A stretch of DNA of 64,000 nucleotides from Oricola cellulosilytica. GTDB taxonomy: Bacteria > Pseudomonadota > Alphaproteobacteria > Rhizobiales > Rhizobiaceae. The DNA is taken from contig NZ_JAINFK010000004.1 of assembly GCF_019966575.1 (NCBI RefSeq), positions 387,681 to 451,680 on the forward strand, read 5' to 3'. The position numbers and the translations under genes are program-made. This document shows positions 51,504 through 62,231 of the stretch, piece after piece. The notes beneath the pieces were generated by a model. The model searched no databases. It worked only from the letters and a program-made list of their open reading frames with translations, and had not been told where the DNA came from. Within the stretch, counting starts at the first letter, position 1; each line of letters starts with the position of its first letter.

Positions 51504-52856
51504 TCAGGCGGCTGTTCTGAGCTCCGCAATCGCACCGACGATATCGTCGACGACCTGTTCGACCATGCCACGGTCGTCGCCTTCGGCCATCACACGGATC
51601 ACCGGTTCGGTTCCTGACGGCCGGATCACCACGCGCCCGTTGTCGCCGAGGCGCGTTTCGCCGCCCTTGATGGCAGATTTCACGCTGTCACTGTCGAGCG
51701 GCTTGCCACCCTTGAACCGAACGTTCTTCAATATTTGCGGAACCGGATCGAATTTCTTGCAGACCTCACTTGCCGGCCGGTCTTCGGCGCGAATGCAGGC
51801 CAGCACCTGCAGAGCGGAAATCAGCCCGTCGCCGGTGGTTGAATAGTCGGAGAGCACGATATGGCCGGACTGCTCGCCGCCGACATTGTAGCCATGGACC
51901 CGCATGTGCTCGACCACATAGCGGTCGCCCACCTGGGTGCGCGCCAGATCGAGGCCCTTGCCTTTGAGGAACCGCTCGAAACCGAGATTTGACATGATGG
52001 TTGCGACCACCCCGTCGCCGCGCAATTGTTCGCGCCGGTGCCAGTCCTCGGCGATCATCGCCATCAACTGGTCGCCATCGACCAGCATGCCTTTTTCATC
52101 GACAATGAGAACCCGGTCCGCGTCGCCATCCAGCGCGATGCCGAGATCGGCCCGCACTTCGTGAACCTTCTTCGACAGTCCAACCGGATTGGTCGAGCCG
52201 CAATCGAGATTGATGTTGAGGCCGTCCGGTTCGTTGTTGATCGTGACCACCTCGGCGCCGAGTTCCCAGAGGGCCGATGGCGCAGCCTTGTATGCCGCCC
52301 CGTTGGCGCAGTCGACGACCACGCGCATCCCCGACAGCGTCATCTCCTTCGGGAAGGTCCGCTTGGCAAACTCGATGTAGCGATAGAGATCGCCATCCAC
52401 GCGTTTCGCACGACCGACGGATCCGGCTTTCGCCAGCCGCGAGGATAGGTCCTGGTCGACCAGCGATTCAATTTTCAGCTCGATCTTGTCCGACAGCTTG
52501 TAACCGTCCGGCCCAAACAGCTTGATACCGTTGTCCTCGAATGGATTGTGCGAGGCGGAAATCATGACGCCTATGTCTGCACGCAGCGTCCGTGTCAGCA
52601 TCGCGACCGCCGGGGTCGGAACCGGCCCGAGCAGGAACACATCCATCCCCGCCGATGTGAACCCCGCGACCATCGCATTTTCGAGCATGTAGCCGGAGAG
52701 CCGCGTATCCTTGCCGATCACCACCCGGTGCCGATGCCCGCCTCGCTGGAAGGCAACGCCGGCGGCCATACCGACGCGCATTGCGATCTCAGGCGTCATC
52801 GGATGGGTGTTCGCCGTACCCCTGATGCCATCGGTGCCAAAGTATTTTCGTTTCAT
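51504..52856 (-). CDS. glmM: phosphoglucosamine mutase
   Basis: A 450-residue enzyme that interconverts glucosamine 6-phosphate and glucosamine 1-phosphate for UDP-GlcNAc, needed by peptidoglycan and lipopolysaccharide. The active-site phosphoserine is in [14 protein letters not shown] near residue 101, the metal-binding loop is ALDGDADR near 245 and the phosphate-binding loop is [15 protein letters not shown] near the C-terminus. The ATG at 52856 gives the canonical [13 protein letters not shown] start. It follows ftsH, from which a terminator separates it. Confidence 0.95.
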   Translation of the reverse strand: MKRKYFGTDGIRGTANTHPMTPEIAMRVGMAAGVAFQRGGHRHRVVIGKDTRLSGYMLENAMVAGFTSAGMDVFLLGPVPTPAVAMLTRTLRADIGVMISASHNPFEDNGIKLFGPDGYKLSDKIELKIESLVDQDLSSRLAKAGSVGRAKRVDGDLYRYIEFAKRTFPKEMTLSGMRVVVDCANGAAYKAAPSALWELGAEVVTINNEPDGLNINLDCGSTNPVGLSKKVHEVRADLGIALDGDADRVLIVDEKGMLVDGDQLMAMIAEDWHRREQLRGDGVVATIMSNLGFERFLKGKGLDLARTQVGDRYVVEHMRVHGYNVGGEQSGHIVLSDYSTTGDGLISALQVLACIRAEDRPASEVCKKFDPVPQILKNVRFKGGKPLDSDSVKSAIKGGETRLGDNGRVVIRPSGTEPVIRVMAEGDDRGMVEQVVDDIVGAIAELRTAA

Positions 52857-52944
52857 GCCAGATACCGCCCTGCCCGGTTCACGTCGAGAAGCTGATGTAC
52901 GCGCCAACATACGCGATGCTGCGTATAAAATATCCAAATACGGC

Positions 52945-52966
52945 AAAAAAGGCCGCGCAAGCGGCC
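52945..52966 (-). terminator. rho-independent terminator of ftsH
   Basis: On the minus strand GGCCGC, loop TTGC, then GCGGCC form a 6-bp GC stem followed by six T (complement of A 52945-52950). It starts 27 bp past the ftsH stop and lies about 90 bp upstream of glmM. Confidence 0.85.
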
Positions 52967-52993
52967 ATTTTCCGGCACTGATGACGAACAGGG

Positions 52994-54925
52994 TTAACCT
53001 TGCGGCTGGGGCTCCATGCCGCCGGTATCGGGGCTGCCGTCCGACTTCTTTTTCGCGCCCGTTTTCGGCACCGCCGAACCGCGTGACGGCGGCGTGTCGT
53101 CACCCATGTCACGCTTCGGCTTCTCGCCGGCGATCAGGGCCTTGATCTCGTCCCCGCTCAGCGTCTCGTATTCGAGCAGCCCCTCGGCGAGCGTGATCCA
53201 CTCGTCCTTTCTCTCGGTCAGGATCCTGCGCGCCTCGGCATAAGCTTCGTCAATCAGCCGGCGAACCTCCATGTCAATGATCTGCGCAGTGTCCTCGGAA
53301 ATGTTCTTCTGCTGAGCCACCGAGTGACCGAGAAACACTTCCTGCTGGTTTTCGCCGTATGCGACCTGACCCAGCTTGTCCGAGAAACCCCACTGCGTCA
53401 CCATGGCGCGGGCAAGCTTGGTCGCCTGCTCGATGTCTGACGATGCGCCGGACGTAATGTTGTCCTTGCCGAACTTCAGCTCCTCAGCGATCCGTCCGCC
53501 CATCATGATGGCGAGACGTGATATCATGTATTTGTAGCTCATCGAATAGCGGTCGCCTTCCGGCAACTGCATCACCATACCGAGCGCACGTCCGCGCGGA
53601 ATGATGGTCGCTTTGTGCACCGGATCGGCTGACGGGACGTTCAAAGCGACGATCGCGTGACCGGCCTCGTGATAGGCCGTCAATTGTTTTTCCTCTTCGG
53701 TCATCGCGTTGGACCGCCGCTCGGCCCCCATCATGACCTTGTCTTTCGCGTCCTCGAATTCCGCCATGGTGACGAGACGCTTGTTGCGCCGGGCCGCCAT
53801 CAGGGCGGCCTCGTTGACCAGATTCATCAGGTCGGCGCCGGAAAAGCCCGGCGTTCCCCGCGCGATCACGCGCAGGTCGACATTCGGCGCCAGCGGAACG
53901 TTGCGGACATGCACCTTGAGAATCTTTTCACGGCCGATGATGTCCGGATTCGGCACCACGACCTGCCGGTCGAACCGCCCCGGGCGCATCAACGCCGGGT
54001 CGAGAACGTCCGGGCGGTTCGTGGCCGCGATGAGAATGATCGATTCATTGGCCTCGAAGCCATCCATCTCCACCAGCAACTGGTTGAGGGTCTGCTCGCG
54101 TTCATCATTGCCGCCGCCAAGTCCGGCGCCGCGATGACGTCCGACCGCGTCGATCTCGTCGATGAAGATGATACAGGGAGAATTCTTCTTCGCCTGCTCG
54201 AACATGTCGCGTACGCGTGAAGCACCGACACCAACGAACATCTCGACGAAGTCCGAACCGGAAATGGTGAAGAACGGCACGTTCGCCTCACCCGCCACCG
54301 AACGGGCGAGCAGGGTCTTGCCGGTCCCGGGGGGGCCGACCAGCAGCACGCCGCGCGGAATCTTGCCGCCGAGCCGCTGGAACTTCTGCGGGTCACGAAG
54401 AAATTCGACGATCTCTTCAAGATCCTGCTTGGCCTCGTCAACACCGGCAACGTCCGCAAACGTGACCCGGCCGTGCGCCTCGGTCAGCAACTTGGCGCGC
54501 GACTTGCCGAAGCCCATCGCCCGCGAACCCCCTCCCTGCATCTGCCGCATGAAGAATATCCACACGCCAAGGATGATGATCATCGGCAGCCAGGTGATGA
54601 TGTAGGAGAGGAAAGAATTTGAGCCGTCGGTCTCCGGCCGCGCACGGATTTCCACACCCTGGTTTTCCAGCCGTTCCACTAGGCTCGCGTCTCCAGGCGA
54701 ATAGGTTTGGAAGCTGGCCCCCGAGTCGCTGTAGGTGCCTGTAATGCGTTCCCCGGCGATCGTCACCGTCTTCACCCGACCGGTTGAGACATCCTGCAGG
54801 AACTGCGAGTAGGAGACGTCGCGGCTGGCCGAGGATTGCGGCTGGTTGTCGAACATGTTGAACAACGCGATCAGCATCAGGGCGATGATCGCCCAAAGCG
54901 CGAAATTGCGGTAATTAGGGTTCAT
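52994..54925 (-). CDS. ftsH: ATP-dependent zinc metalloprotease FtsH
   Basis: A 643-residue inner-membrane protease that degrades misfolded membrane proteins and short-lived regulators such as sigma-32. Two membrane helices (about 8-24 and 106-125) flank a periplasmic domain. Walker A GPPGTGKT is at 197-204, Walker B FIDEID at 254-259, the second region of homology near [20 protein letters not shown] and the zinc site HEAGH at 419-423. The start is the ATG at 54925 with AAGGGA seven bases upstream. A much longer open frame upstream belongs to another strand region and lacks FtsH similarity. Confidence 0.97.
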   Translation of the reverse strand: MNPNYRNFALWAIIALMLIALFNMFDNQPQSSASRDVSYSQFLQDVSTGRVKTVTIAGERITGTYSDSGASFQTYSPGDASLVERLENQGVEIRARPETDGSNSFLSYIITWLPMIIILGVWIFFMRQMQGGGSRAMGFGKSRAKLLTEAHGRVTFADVAGVDEAKQDLEEIVEFLRDPQKFQRLGGKIPRGVLLVGPPGTGKTLLARSVAGEANVPFFTISGSDFVEMFVGVGASRVRDMFEQAKKNSPCIIFIDEIDAVGRHRGAGLGGGNDEREQTLNQLLVEMDGFEANESIILIAATNRPDVLDPALMRPGRFDRQVVVPNPDIIGREKILKVHVRNVPLAPNVDLRVIARGTPGFSGADLMNLVNEAALMAARRNKRLVTMAEFEDAKDKVMMGAERRSNAMTEEEKQLTAYHEAGHAIVALNVPSADPVHKATIIPRGRALGMVMQLPEGDRYSMSYKYMISRLAIMMGGRIAEELKFGKDNITSGASSDIEQATKLARAMVTQWGFSDKLGQVAYGENQQEVFLGHSVAQQKNISEDTAQIIDMEVRRLIDEAYAEARRILTERKDEWITLAEGLLEYETLSGDEIKALIAGEKPKRDMGDDTPPSRGSAVPKTGAKKKSDGSPDTGGMEPQPQG

Positions 54926-55035
54926 GATTTTCCCTTGGCTACGCCTTGCCGGCGGTGTGCGGCCTGTTGTTGTCTCAACATAGGTAGGAAGGTCGTCATT
55001 GCCAAGGCGAAGACGCTGCCGGAACACGATCTTCT

Positions 55036-56142
55036 TTAGACAAGGTAACCGTGGAGTGGCGGCGCCGGGTAGGGACGTCCGCCCGTTCGCGCGGCAAGCG
55101 CGCTGGCGAGAGGATAATCCGGGCTCGCCAGCAGGGTATCGTAGCCATAGCCCGCAACCCGCGTGTTCCGCTTCTCGGGAGCGATTTCGATACCCGCCCG
55201 GCCCTTGGTCATCAGGCATCCCGAGAGGGTGATGCCCGCGCCGTTTGGGGCGCTTCCGGCAAAGTCGAGCGCCCGCACTATGGTCTGTTCCGGCGGCAGA
55301 TGCGGCGTATTGCCCACCCGGCTTAAAACAGCGGAAAGCGCGAGCCTGAAACCGGGCACGGATGCATCGGTCAAGCACAATGCCGACAGGCGGTCCGCCT
55401 CGCTGTTGAAATGCCACTGGCAATCGTCGGCGATTGAGGCGGCGGCCTCCTCTGCTTCACGACATCGCATCTGGAAAGCCAGGCGATGCTCGTCCGTCAC
55501 GCCATCTCGCGCCTTGCGCCCTGCCAGGCGCACACGCGCGCGCTCGAAGCGCGGATCGCGATTGGACGGATCCTCCAGCCACCCCGCGCCGCGCTCTTCC
55601 AGATAATCGCGCAGACTGCGCCGCGCTGTCGTCAGCAGGGGACGCACAAACCACAACTGGCCGCAATAGAGGGTCGCCGGCGCAATTCCGGAGAGGCCGC
55701 GCCCCTCGCCCCGCGCGCTTCGCATTGCGATGGTTTCCGTCTGGTCGTCGAGCGTATGGCCGGTGAGCACCAGGCCCGCGTTCGCTTCGCCGGCCGCCTC
55801 GAAGAGCAGACGATAGCGCATCTCTCGCGCTGCTTCCTGTACTCCGTTGACCGGCTTGTGGCCGCTCCACGTCTTGATGACATGCCGCAGGCCGAGCGAT
55901 GCGCAAATCTCGCCGGCGCGCCGCGCTTCTTCAGTCGAGGCCTCGCGCAGACCGTGATCCACGGTCACCGCGACTAGCTCGTTCGCGCGGCCACGTGTCT
56001 TGAAATATCCGTGCGCCAGCAAGAGCAACGCAGTGGAATCGCCTCCGCCGGAATAGGCGGCGAGAACCGCTCGGTTCTCGGGAAACTGAATGGGATCGAA
56101 AATCCGCTCGCTGTCGAGCGGCGGGCAGGCCTTGGTCAGCAC
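55036..56142 (-). CDS. tilS: tRNA(Ile)-lysidine synthase
   Basis: A 368-residue enzyme that adds lysine to C34 of the CAU-anticodon isoleucine tRNA. The N-terminal PP-loop SGGGDS is at 31-36, followed by a [16 protein letters not shown] stretch and [16 protein letters not shown], which matches the ATP-binding N-type ATP-pyrophosphatase domain. The GTG at 56142 overlaps the cpoB stop by 7 bp. It is shorter than the roughly 430-residue enterobacterial protein, so the C-terminal RNA-binding domain may be reduced. It precedes ftsH. Confidence 0.92.
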   Translation of the reverse strand: MLTKACPPLDSERIFDPIQFPENRAVLAAYSGGGDSTALLLLAHGYFKTRGRANELVAVTVDHGLREASTEEARRAGEICASLGLRHVIKTWSGHKPVNGVQEAAREMRYRLLFEAAGEANAGLVLTGHTLDDQTETIAMRSARGEGRGLSGIAPATLYCGQLWFVRPLLTTARRSLRDYLEERGAGWLEDPSNRDPRFERARVRLAGRKARDGVTDEHRLAFQMRCREAEEAAASIADDCQWHFNSEADRLSALCLTDASVPGFRLALSAVLSRVGNTPHLPPEQTIVRALDFAGSAPNGAGITLSGCLMTKGRAGIEIAPEKRNTRVAGYGYDTLLASPDYPLASALAARTGGRPYPAPPLHGYLV

Positions 56143-57071
56143 TGCGCTTTCGCACGCTCGTCGCGGATATGCGTGCGAACGGTTTCGGACATCGACGGAT
56201 AGCGCGCTTCAGCGTCGTCGAAAGTCACGCAGGCGACGTCGCGATCCCCGAGCATAGACATGATCTGGCCTATCTTGAGCAGGGTTTCCGGCGCCTTCTG
56301 CGCGGAAGGATAATCCGTGCGCACGGCGATGAAGATCTCGGCGGCTTCCTGGAGACGGCCTTGACCGCGCACGCTCTCGGCAAGCCAGAACCGGGCATCG
56401 GCCACCAGCGGATCGTCGGGATATTGCTCCACGAGCGACCGGAAGATTTCCTCGGCAACACCGTACTCACCATTGAGTACATGCTTGTAGCCTGCGCGGT
56501 AGAGGTCTTCGGCGCTTCCCCCGGTCGCCACGCTCGCCACCGATTTTCCGTCGATCGCAGAATCGATCTGACCCTGTGAAAAATCGACATCGCCCCCGAC
56601 GATATTACCGGACCCGTCAATGGTCAGCGTACCGAGATTTCTCGGCGGCGCGGCGCGCTCCTCCGAGGCGTTGCCGGTGACCGTCTGCGGCTGATTGACC
56701 GTAGGCAGGGCCGGATCCGGGGTAACCGCCGCCACATCCTTGTCTTGAGATGCGGCGGGAGCGGCGCTCCCCCCGGCATCGGTTTGATCGGTCCTCTCGA
56801 GTTCTTGAAACCGAAACTCGTTGTCTTCCTGCATGCGGCGCATCTGCTCCTGAAGTTCGAGAAGCTGGAAGGTCAGTTCCTCGATCCTGCCATTCAGTTG
56901 CCGCATCTCTTCCTGCAGTGCGTAAACCCCTGGATCGGTTACCTGCGCGATCTCATAGCTTCCAGGCGGCAACGAGTGCCGGTCTTCTGCATTGGCGGCG
57001 CCGTTGGCGGTCACTGCCGCCGTGACGGCAAGCCCCGCGATGAATTTTCCAAATGTCATGTTGCTGTGCAT
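56136..57071 (-). CDS. cpoB: Tol-Pal system coordinator CpoB (YbgF)
   Basis: A 311-residue periplasmic protein. Its signal peptide (FIAGLAVTAAVTANGAANAE) is followed by a coiled-coil trimerisation region (about 48-90, LQEEMRQLNGRIEELTFQL and ELQEQMRRMQEDNEFRFQE), a polar linker and a C-terminal TPR domain (from about 187, LYRAGYKHVLNGEYGVAEEI). CpoB links the Tol-Pal complex to PBP1B activity and outer membrane constriction in division. It lies 129 bp after pal, from which a terminator separates it. Confidence 0.9.
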   Translation of the reverse strand: MHSNMTFGKFIAGLAVTAAVTANGAANAEDRHSLPPGSYEIAQVTDPGVYALQEEMRQLNGRIEELTFQLLELQEQMRRMQEDNEFRFQELERTDQTDAGGSAAPAASQDKDVAAVTPDPALPTVNQPQTVTGNASEERAAPPRNLGTLTIDGSGNIVGGDVDFSQGQIDSAIDGKSVASVATGGSAEDLYRAGYKHVLNGEYGVAEEIFRSLVEQYPDDPLVADARFWLAESVRGQGRLQEAAEIFIAVRTDYPSAQKAPETLLKIGQIMSMLGDRDVACVTFDDAEARYPSMSETVRTHIRDERAKAQC

Positions 57072-57152
57072 GCTCCCCTGCGTCGGATTTCAGCCGCCGG
57101 AGCAGTAGCATTAAGCGCGGAAGTTCGACAAAACTTTGTCTGCCGCCGGGCG

Positions 57153-57174
57153 TAAAAAAGCGGCCGAAGCCGCT
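57153..57174 (-). terminator. rho-independent terminator of pal
   Basis: On the minus strand AGCGGC, tetraloop TTCG, then GCCGCT form a 6-bp stem followed by a run of T (57154-57159). It starts 27 bp past the pal stop, so the tol-pal transcript can end here before cpoB. Confidence 0.9.
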
Positions 57175-57200
57175 CTTTTATTGTGCGCTCGCCTTTGGTG

Positions 57201-57707
57201 TCAGCTTCCGGCGCCGCCGAGCACGGTGACGGCGCGACGGTTTTGCGACCAGCAGGAAATATCATCGCAGGTCGCAACGGGACGTTCCTTGCCGTAGGAG
57301 ATCGTCTTGATCCGTCCGGCATTGACCCCTTGCGAGGCGAGGAAGTCACGGGTTGCCGCCGCACGGCGGGCACCCAGTGCGATGTTGTATTCCCGCGTGC
57401 CGCGTTCGTCGGCATGGCCTTCGATGGTGATGGCGTAGTTCGGATACCGGTTCAGCCACTGCGCCTGCTTGGTAAGCGTTAGCTGGGCGTCCGGTCGAAC
57501 GGCCGAGGAGTCGGTGTCGAAGAAGATGCGGTCCCCGACATTGACCGTGAAGTCCTGCGACGAACCAGGCACCGCCCCGTTGGCGCCGAGGCCGAGGTCG
57601 CTGGCGTTGTTTGGCAGCGGTTTCTTGCTGGCACAGCCGGTGACAGCGAGACCTGCCAACAGCACTACGGCGGCGATCTTGAGGGATTTTCCCGGAATTC
57701 GGCCCAT
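57201..57707 (-). CDS. pal: peptidoglycan-associated lipoprotein
   Basis: A 168-residue outer-membrane lipoprotein. The lipobox LAVTGC puts the lipidated cysteine at residue 25. The C-terminal OmpA-like domain includes FDTDSSAVRPDAQLTL and the peptidoglycan-binding block GHADERGTREYNIALGARRA. Pal links the outer membrane to peptidoglycan and binds TolB. The ATG at 57707 follows AGGAGA by seven bases and gives a normal signal peptide; a start at 57737 would spoil it. Confidence 0.95.
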   Translation of the reverse strand: MGRIPGKSLKIAAVVLLAGLAVTGCASKKPLPNNASDLGLGANGAVPGSSQDFTVNVGDRIFFDTDSSAVRPDAQLTLTKQAQWLNRYPNYAITIEGHADERGTREYNIALGARRAAATRDFLASQGVNAGRIKTISYGKERPVATCDDISCWSQNRRAVTVLGGAGS

Positions 57708-57839
57708 GGCCGGCTCTCCTAAAATGCGATGTGTCATCTTGAACCTTTGGTAACCCTGTTTGTGTTAACCGCCGCTCAAGGAACAGGGTTAACGGAATCT
57801 AAATCACGATCCGCGCGTGGAGCCGGATCGAACGGTGCT

Positions 57840-59156
57840 CTATTCGAGCAGCGGCGACCATGCCGGATCGGAACCGAAATCCGGGGTGGGGATGGCCTGT
57901 TCGTTGCGCCCGGTCAGATCGATCGAGTACAGCTTCGGGCCGCCACCGCCCGCCGGCTGGCGGAAGAACATGATCACCCTGCCGTTCGGCGCCCATGTCG
58001 GCCCCTCGTTATGGAAGCCCGTGGTCAGAATGCGCTCGCCGGACCCGTCAGGACGCATCACGCCGATGGAGAACTGCCCGCCTGACTGCTTCGTGAAGGC
58101 GATCAGGTCGCCGCGTGGAGACCACACGGGCGTGGAATACGAGCCGTTGCCGAACGATATGCGCTGCGGCTCGCCGCCGCCCGCCGAACTCATCACGTAG
58201 AGCTGCTGGCGGCCGCCACGATCCGACTCGAACACCACCTGCTGGCCGTCGGGCGAGAACGACGGCGAGGTGTCGATTGCGGTCGAACTGGTCAGGCGCG
58301 TCGTCTGCCGTGAGCCCAGATCCATCGAATAGATGTTGGCGCTGGCGTTGTGCTGCAGGCTCATCACGATCCGTTGGCCGTCCGGCGAGAAGCGCGGGCT
58401 GAACGTCATGCCGGGAAAATCGCCGACAAGTTCGCGCTGCCCTGTTTCGAGTTGCAGCAGATAGACCTTCGGCTCCCCGCCGGCAAAGTCCATATAGGTG
58501 ATCTCCTGCCGGGTCGGCGAAAAACGCGGCGTCAGAACGATGTCATCCCCACGCGTCAGGTAGCGCACGTTCGCGCCATCCTGGTCCATGATCGCCAGCC
58601 GCTTGGTGCGATTGTCTTTTGGCCCGGTCTCGGCCACGAACACGATCCGCGTGTCGAAGTAGCCCTTCTCGCCGGTAAGCCTCTCATAGATCGCGTCGGC
58701 GATGATGTGGGCGACGCGGCGCCAGTTTTCGCGTGTCGTGAAGAACTGCTCGCCCAGCATCTGCTCCCCGGCAAACGTGTCCCACAAGCGGAATTCGGCG
58801 CGCAGACGGCCGCCGCCTTCCTCGACCACGCGACCGGTGACGAGCGCTTGCGCGTTGATCACCCGCCAGTCTTCGAATCGCGGCGCGACGTCCGGATTGC
58901 TGACCCTCTCGATGAAGGCGCCGCGGTCAACAGGCGCGAACAGTCCCGACCGCTTAAGATCGGCCGCAATGACGCCGGCGATCTCCGAACCGATCGTGTC
59001 GCTCGATAGGAAATCGGTGATCGCGATCGGAAGCGGCTCGACATTGCCCTGGTTGATATCGATTTCGACCAGCGCCCGCGCCGGCGCCACCGCCGCCGTC
59101 AGAAAGGCCGCCAGTATCGCGACCAGCGCGGTGAGCCGAATGGTTGTATTTTTCAT
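57840..59156 (-). CDS. tolB: Tol-Pal system protein TolB
   Basis: A 438-residue periplasmic protein. The signal peptide ([20 protein letters not shown], cleavage after ARA) precedes an N-terminal TolA-contacting domain and a six-bladed beta-propeller from about 200, with repeated blocks such as [20 protein letters not shown] and [20 protein letters not shown]. TolB binds Pal and colicins in relatives. The ATG at 59156 follows GGGGAAAG and gives the proper signal sequence. It lies 53 bp after tolA and 132 bp before pal. Confidence 0.95.
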   Translation of the reverse strand: MKNTTIRLTALVAILAAFLTAAVAPARALVEIDINQGNVEPLPIAITDFLSSDTIGSEIAGVIAADLKRSGLFAPVDRGAFIERVSNPDVAPRFEDWRVINAQALVTGRVVEEGGGRLRAEFRLWDTFAGEQMLGEQFFTTRENWRRVAHIIADAIYERLTGEKGYFDTRIVFVAETGPKDNRTKRLAIMDQDGANVRYLTRGDDIVLTPRFSPTRQEITYMDFAGGEPKVYLLQLETGQRELVGDFPGMTFSPRFSPDGQRIVMSLQHNASANIYSMDLGSRQTTRLTSSTAIDTSPSFSPDGQQVVFESDRGGRQQLYVMSSAGGGEPQRISFGNGSYSTPVWSPRGDLIAFTKQSGGQFSIGVMRPDGSGERILTTGFHNEGPTWAPNGRVIMFFRQPAGGGGPKLYSIDLTGRNEQAIPTPDFGSDPAWSPLLE

Positions 59157-59209
59157 TTGTCTTTCCCCAGGATTCGTTGCGGCGCGAGAAATGCGGCTGG
59201 ACATCACAC

Positions 59210-60274
59210 TCAACGGAACATCTCGCTCGGATCGAAGTTCACCACCACGTCGCGCCATGCATCGTATTTTTCTGTCGGCAGTTTGTAGCCGCGCTGCCCA
59301 CAGATCAGAATCGCGCGCCGCGCGCTTTCGTCTGCCGCCTGATTTCCGGAGCTGGCCGTAACAGACGGTCGTCCATCGACCATCCCTGCCTGGTCGAGCT
59401 TGAAACGAACCGACACCTTAAGGCTTGACGCATCCAGTGCTGCGGGCGGACTCCAGCACGCTTGGATCTGGGCGCGCAGTGCGTCCATCTCGCTTTGCGT
59501 CAGCTCCGAACCGCCAGTGTTCTGCTGGCCGCCGACCGAAGCCTGCTGGTTGGAGCGCTGAGCGCCGCCGCCGGACGCCTTCTCCTGATTGAGAAGCGCC
59601 GCGACCTCGTCTTCGATCGACTCGCTGTCCGGCGCTTTCGGTGCCGCGGCCGCCTGCCGCTTAGGCTCCGTCTCGCGTCGCTCTGGCGTCTTCGCCGTCC
59701 GCGCCGGCGGCTGTTCGGGCCGGGCGGCAGGTACCGGCACCCGGTCGGGGATCCGCGTTTGCTCGGGCTGCTCAACCGCAAGGGGCTCTGCGGAATCCAC
59801 CGCTGCGGGCTCCGGATCGGGCTCGACCGCCTGAGGCGGCTCCGGCAGTGCCGCAACTTCTGTCGCAGGAGCCGATTCGGGCTGCGGCTCCGGTTCGACT
59901 TCCCGAACGGGCTCGGGTCGCGGCGGCGTGGCCGGCGTCGGTGCCTCCGATGGCTTCGGCAAAACCGCCTGTTCCACCTCGACCGCCTTTTGCTCCTCGG
60001 TCTGCGGCGCGCTCTGGTCGCGTTCGTTTTCCCCTAGGTTTACCGCCTCCGTCTGCACAGGCGGCTTTTCTGTCGGCTTGGGCGCCGCGGGACCGTCCTT
60101 GCGCGCTTCCTCGGCTCCCTTCTGGATCTGCGTCAGCTCCGCGAGCGAAACCAGCTCGATCGGCAGCGACTCGACGTCGGGCACGTCGAACGAGTCCGGT
60201 GCGCTCAACGCGAACAGACCCCATCCGAGGACGATGGCATGCAGGGTTCCCGATGTTAGGAGGCCGGCACGCAT
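59210..60274 (-). CDS. tolA: TolA-like energy transducer
   Basis: A 354-residue protein with one N-terminal membrane helix ([20 protein letters not shown]). A long Pro/Glu/Ala/Gln-rich periplasmic stalk runs from about 50 to 245 and replaces the lysine-rich helix of enteric TolA. A small C-terminal TonB/TolA-type domain ([20 protein letters not shown] and [19 protein letters not shown]) contacts TolB. It connects the TolQR motor to Pal. The helix start is close to the N-terminus and the stop lies 53 bp before tolB. Identification rests on order as well as domain layout. Confidence 0.88.
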   Translation of the reverse strand: MRAGLLTSGTLHAIVLGWGLFALSAPDSFDVPDVESLPIELVSLAELTQIQKGAEEARKDGPAAPKPTEKPPVQTEAVNLGENERDQSAPQTEEQKAVEVEQAVLPKPSEAPTPATPPRPEPVREVEPEPQPESAPATEVAALPEPPQAVEPDPEPAAVDSAEPLAVEQPEQTRIPDRVPVPAARPEQPPARTAKTPERRETEPKRQAAAAPKAPDSESIEDEVAALLNQEKASGGGAQRSNQQASVGGQQNTGGSELTQSEMDALRAQIQACWSPPAALDASSLKVSVRFKLDQAGMVDGRPSVTASSGNQAADESARRAILICGQRGYKLPTEKYDAWRDVVVNFDPSEMFR

Positions 60275-60279
60275 TCGAT

Positions 60280-60732
60280 CTAGCCGTCCTGCTCCTGAAG
60301 CGTGACCAGGCCAAGATTCTTGAAACCGGCTTGGTTGATCCGGCCCATCACCTGCATGATCGTGCCATAGTCGGCGGTCTGGTCACCACGAATGTAGATC
60401 CGCTCCTTGTAACCGGTCTGGGCAATGGCCTCGAGCTTCGGCACCACCTCGTCGAGCGGAATCGCCGTTTCCTGAACGAATATCTCGCCGCCCTCGCGTA
60501 TCGATATGGTGATCGGCTGCGTATCGGAGTTGAGCGCCGATGCCTTTGTTTCTGGCAGATCGATTGGCACGCCGACGGTCAGGAGCGGAGCGGCGACCAT
60601 GAAGATGATCAGCAGCACCAGCATCACGTCGACAAACGGCGTGACATTGATCTCGGACATCAGGTGGTTCGACTGGTACCGGCGTCCCCTGCGGGAGCCG
60701 CGTGCGCCATTCGGGTTGAGGGACATCGCCAT
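60280..60732 (-). CDS. tolR: TolR, ExbD-family proton channel component
   Basis: A 150-residue inner-membrane protein. The membrane helix after EINVTPFVDVMLVLLIIFMV carries the conserved protonatable Asp in FVDVMLV near residue 33, and a periplasmic domain (ALNSDTQPITISIREGGEIF) follows. With TolQ it uses the proton gradient to drive TolA. The N-terminus has an extra basic segment (GSRRGRRYQSN). It lies 5 bp before tolA and 21 bp after tolQ. Confidence 0.93.
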   Translation of the reverse strand: MAMSLNPNGARGSRRGRRYQSNHLMSEINVTPFVDVMLVLLIIFMVAAPLLTVGVPIDLPETKASALNSDTQPITISIREGGEIFVQETAIPLDEVVPKLEAIAQTGYKERIYIRGDQTADYGTIMQVMGRINQAGFKNLGLVTLQEQDG

Positions 60733-60753
60733 GGGAATGCTCCTGTCAGGCGC

Positions 60754-61485
60754 CTATTCGGCGGCCTGCGCGCGCGAGGTTGTGGTGCTGGCGCGCTCGT
60801 CGATCTGCCGCGAAAGGATGGAGGAAAATTCGTCCGCGAACGCTTCCATGCGGCCGCCCAGTTTGCCGGCGTCACTGCTCAGCTTGTTATACCCGATGAC
60901 CGCCGGAATGGCGGCGACGAGACCGAGCGCGGTCGCAAGCAGCGCCTCGGCGATGCCCGGCGCTACAACGGCGAGGTTGGTGGATTCCGATCCCGCGATC
61001 GCCTGGAACGAGGTCATGATACCGACGACTGTCCCGAAAAGGCCGATGAACGGTGCCGCGGATCCGACCGACGCCAGATAGCTAAGCCGGCTTCCAATGT
61101 TCTCCATCTCGCGCGCCAGAGCGACATCCATCGCTCGGTCGATCCGACTCTGCAGGCTGATCGGCGAGCGCGCACCGCGCTCGAACGACTTCTTCCACTC
61201 GCGCATCGCGGCGACGAAAAGTGCGCCCATCCCAGCGGGCTTGCGGTCCGAGAGAGAGCGGTAGAGCTCTTCGAGCGACTGCCCTGACCAGAATGTATCC
61301 TCGAAACGGTCGAAGGCGCGACGCAGCCGCCCGAACGCAAGCGTCTTGTCGATCATGATCGCCCACGACCAGACAGACGCGGCCAGCAGACCGATCATGA
61401 CGAGTTTGACGACAAACCCGGCTTCGATGAAGAGCGACCAGAGCGAAACCTCGCCTCCGGCTGCCGCCAACCCAATCTGTTCCAT
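60754..61485 (-). CDS. tolQ: TolQ, ExbB-family proton channel component
   Basis: A 243-residue inner-membrane protein with three helices: about 17-39 (IEAGFVVKLVMIGLLAASVW), about 141-160 (LASVGSAAPFIGLFGTVVGI) and about 186-208 (VVAPGIAEALLATALGLVAA). The conserved Thr and Gly positions of the MotA/TolQ/ExbB family are in GLFGTVVGIMTSF and AEALLATALG. Together with TolR it forms the stator-like proton channel. It is the first gene of tolQRAB-pal, and the 238 bp upstream (61486-61723) shows no gene and should contain its promoter. Confidence 0.94.
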   Translation of the reverse strand: MEQIGLAAAGGEVSLWSLFIEAGFVVKLVMIGLLAASVWSWAIMIDKTLAFGRLRRAFDRFEDTFWSGQSLEELYRSLSDRKPAGMGALFVAAMREWKKSFERGARSPISLQSRIDRAMDVALAREMENIGSRLSYLASVGSAAPFIGLFGTVVGIMTSFQAIAGSESTNLAVVAPGIAEALLATALGLVAAIPAVIGYNKLSSDAGKLGGRMEAFADEFSSILSRQIDERASTTTSRAQAAE

Positions 61486-61723
61486 TTTACTTCCCTAAAT
61501 CCCGTTGCGCAGGTTCGGTGTTGTCCCGCCAACCGCCAGCCTGCCCACCCGGCCGTGTCAAAACGGACCAATGGACAGGCTCTCAACGACAAATTGGGTC
61601 AAACAAAGGCGTCGTTCAGAACGCTGTCCGGACAGCCTATTCATGAATAGTTACCGTTAACGGCGCGTTAGTGAAACGGGGTTGATTAAGGTCTTTTCAT
61701 GGCATTTACGCGGAAATTCGGCT

Positions 61724-62173
61724 TCATGACCTTGGCGCGAACAATTCGGCCCACTCTTTCGGAAAACGGCGGGGTCGGCCGTTCGCGTTGATGAGCGCCG
61801 CCTCCACCTTCGCGACGATGAGATCCGTGTCGCCCCTTCCGATCCGCTGCAGCATGCGGATGCGTGCGCCGCTCAACGAGGCCACGCGCGTCTGGATCGA
61901 CAGCAAATCGTCGATCCTGCCGGACGCCCTGAACTCGATGTCCATGTGGCGAACGACCCAATACAGGGTTTCTCCCGCCTGCCCGGCTTCGAGTTCGGCA
62001 TGATGCACTCCGGCCAGCCGCAGGAAATCGGACCGCCCGCGTTCGAGGAACTCGAGATAGCGGGCGTGATATACGGCGCCCGAGAAATCGGTGTCCGCAT
62101 AGTAGACCCGTGCCGTCAGCTCGTGGCCGTATTCCGTCAGCCTTCCCGCGATCGGGTCTGCGCCATCAGACAT
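61724..62173 (-). CDS. ybgC: YbgC-type acyl-CoA thioesterase
   Basis: A 149-residue hot-dog-fold thioesterase. The active-site segment VYYADTDFSGAVYHARYLEF carries the catalytic aspartate near residue 27. The family hydrolyses short or hydroxyacyl-CoA and is found at the start of tol-pal operons. AAGGT stands three bases before the ATG. A 238-bp gap separates it from tolQ, so it may have its own promoter. It is divergent from the glycosidase gene, only 58 bp away. Confidence 0.92.
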   Translation of the reverse strand: MSDGADPIAGRLTEYGHELTARVYYADTDFSGAVYHARYLEFLERGRSDFLRLAGVHHAELEAGQAGETLYWVVRHMDIEFRASGRIDDLLSIQTRVASLSGARIRMLQRIGRGDTDLIVAKVEAALINANGRPRRFPKEWAELFAPRS

Positions 62174-62231
62174 GTTTACCTTGCGACCTCAATTTCCTGC
62201 CGGGCGGCCGGCCAGGTGATATAGAGGCACC

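Noticed and set aside
54926-55423. N-terminal extension of ftsH by 166 residues
   Set aside because: The extension overlaps tilS, has no similarity to FtsH and the ATG at 54925 has a good ribosome binding site.
59848-61287. 479-codon plus-strand frame opposite tolA, tolR and tolQ
   Set aside because: The tol genes are certain by motif and order; the frame is His/Arg-rich and featureless.
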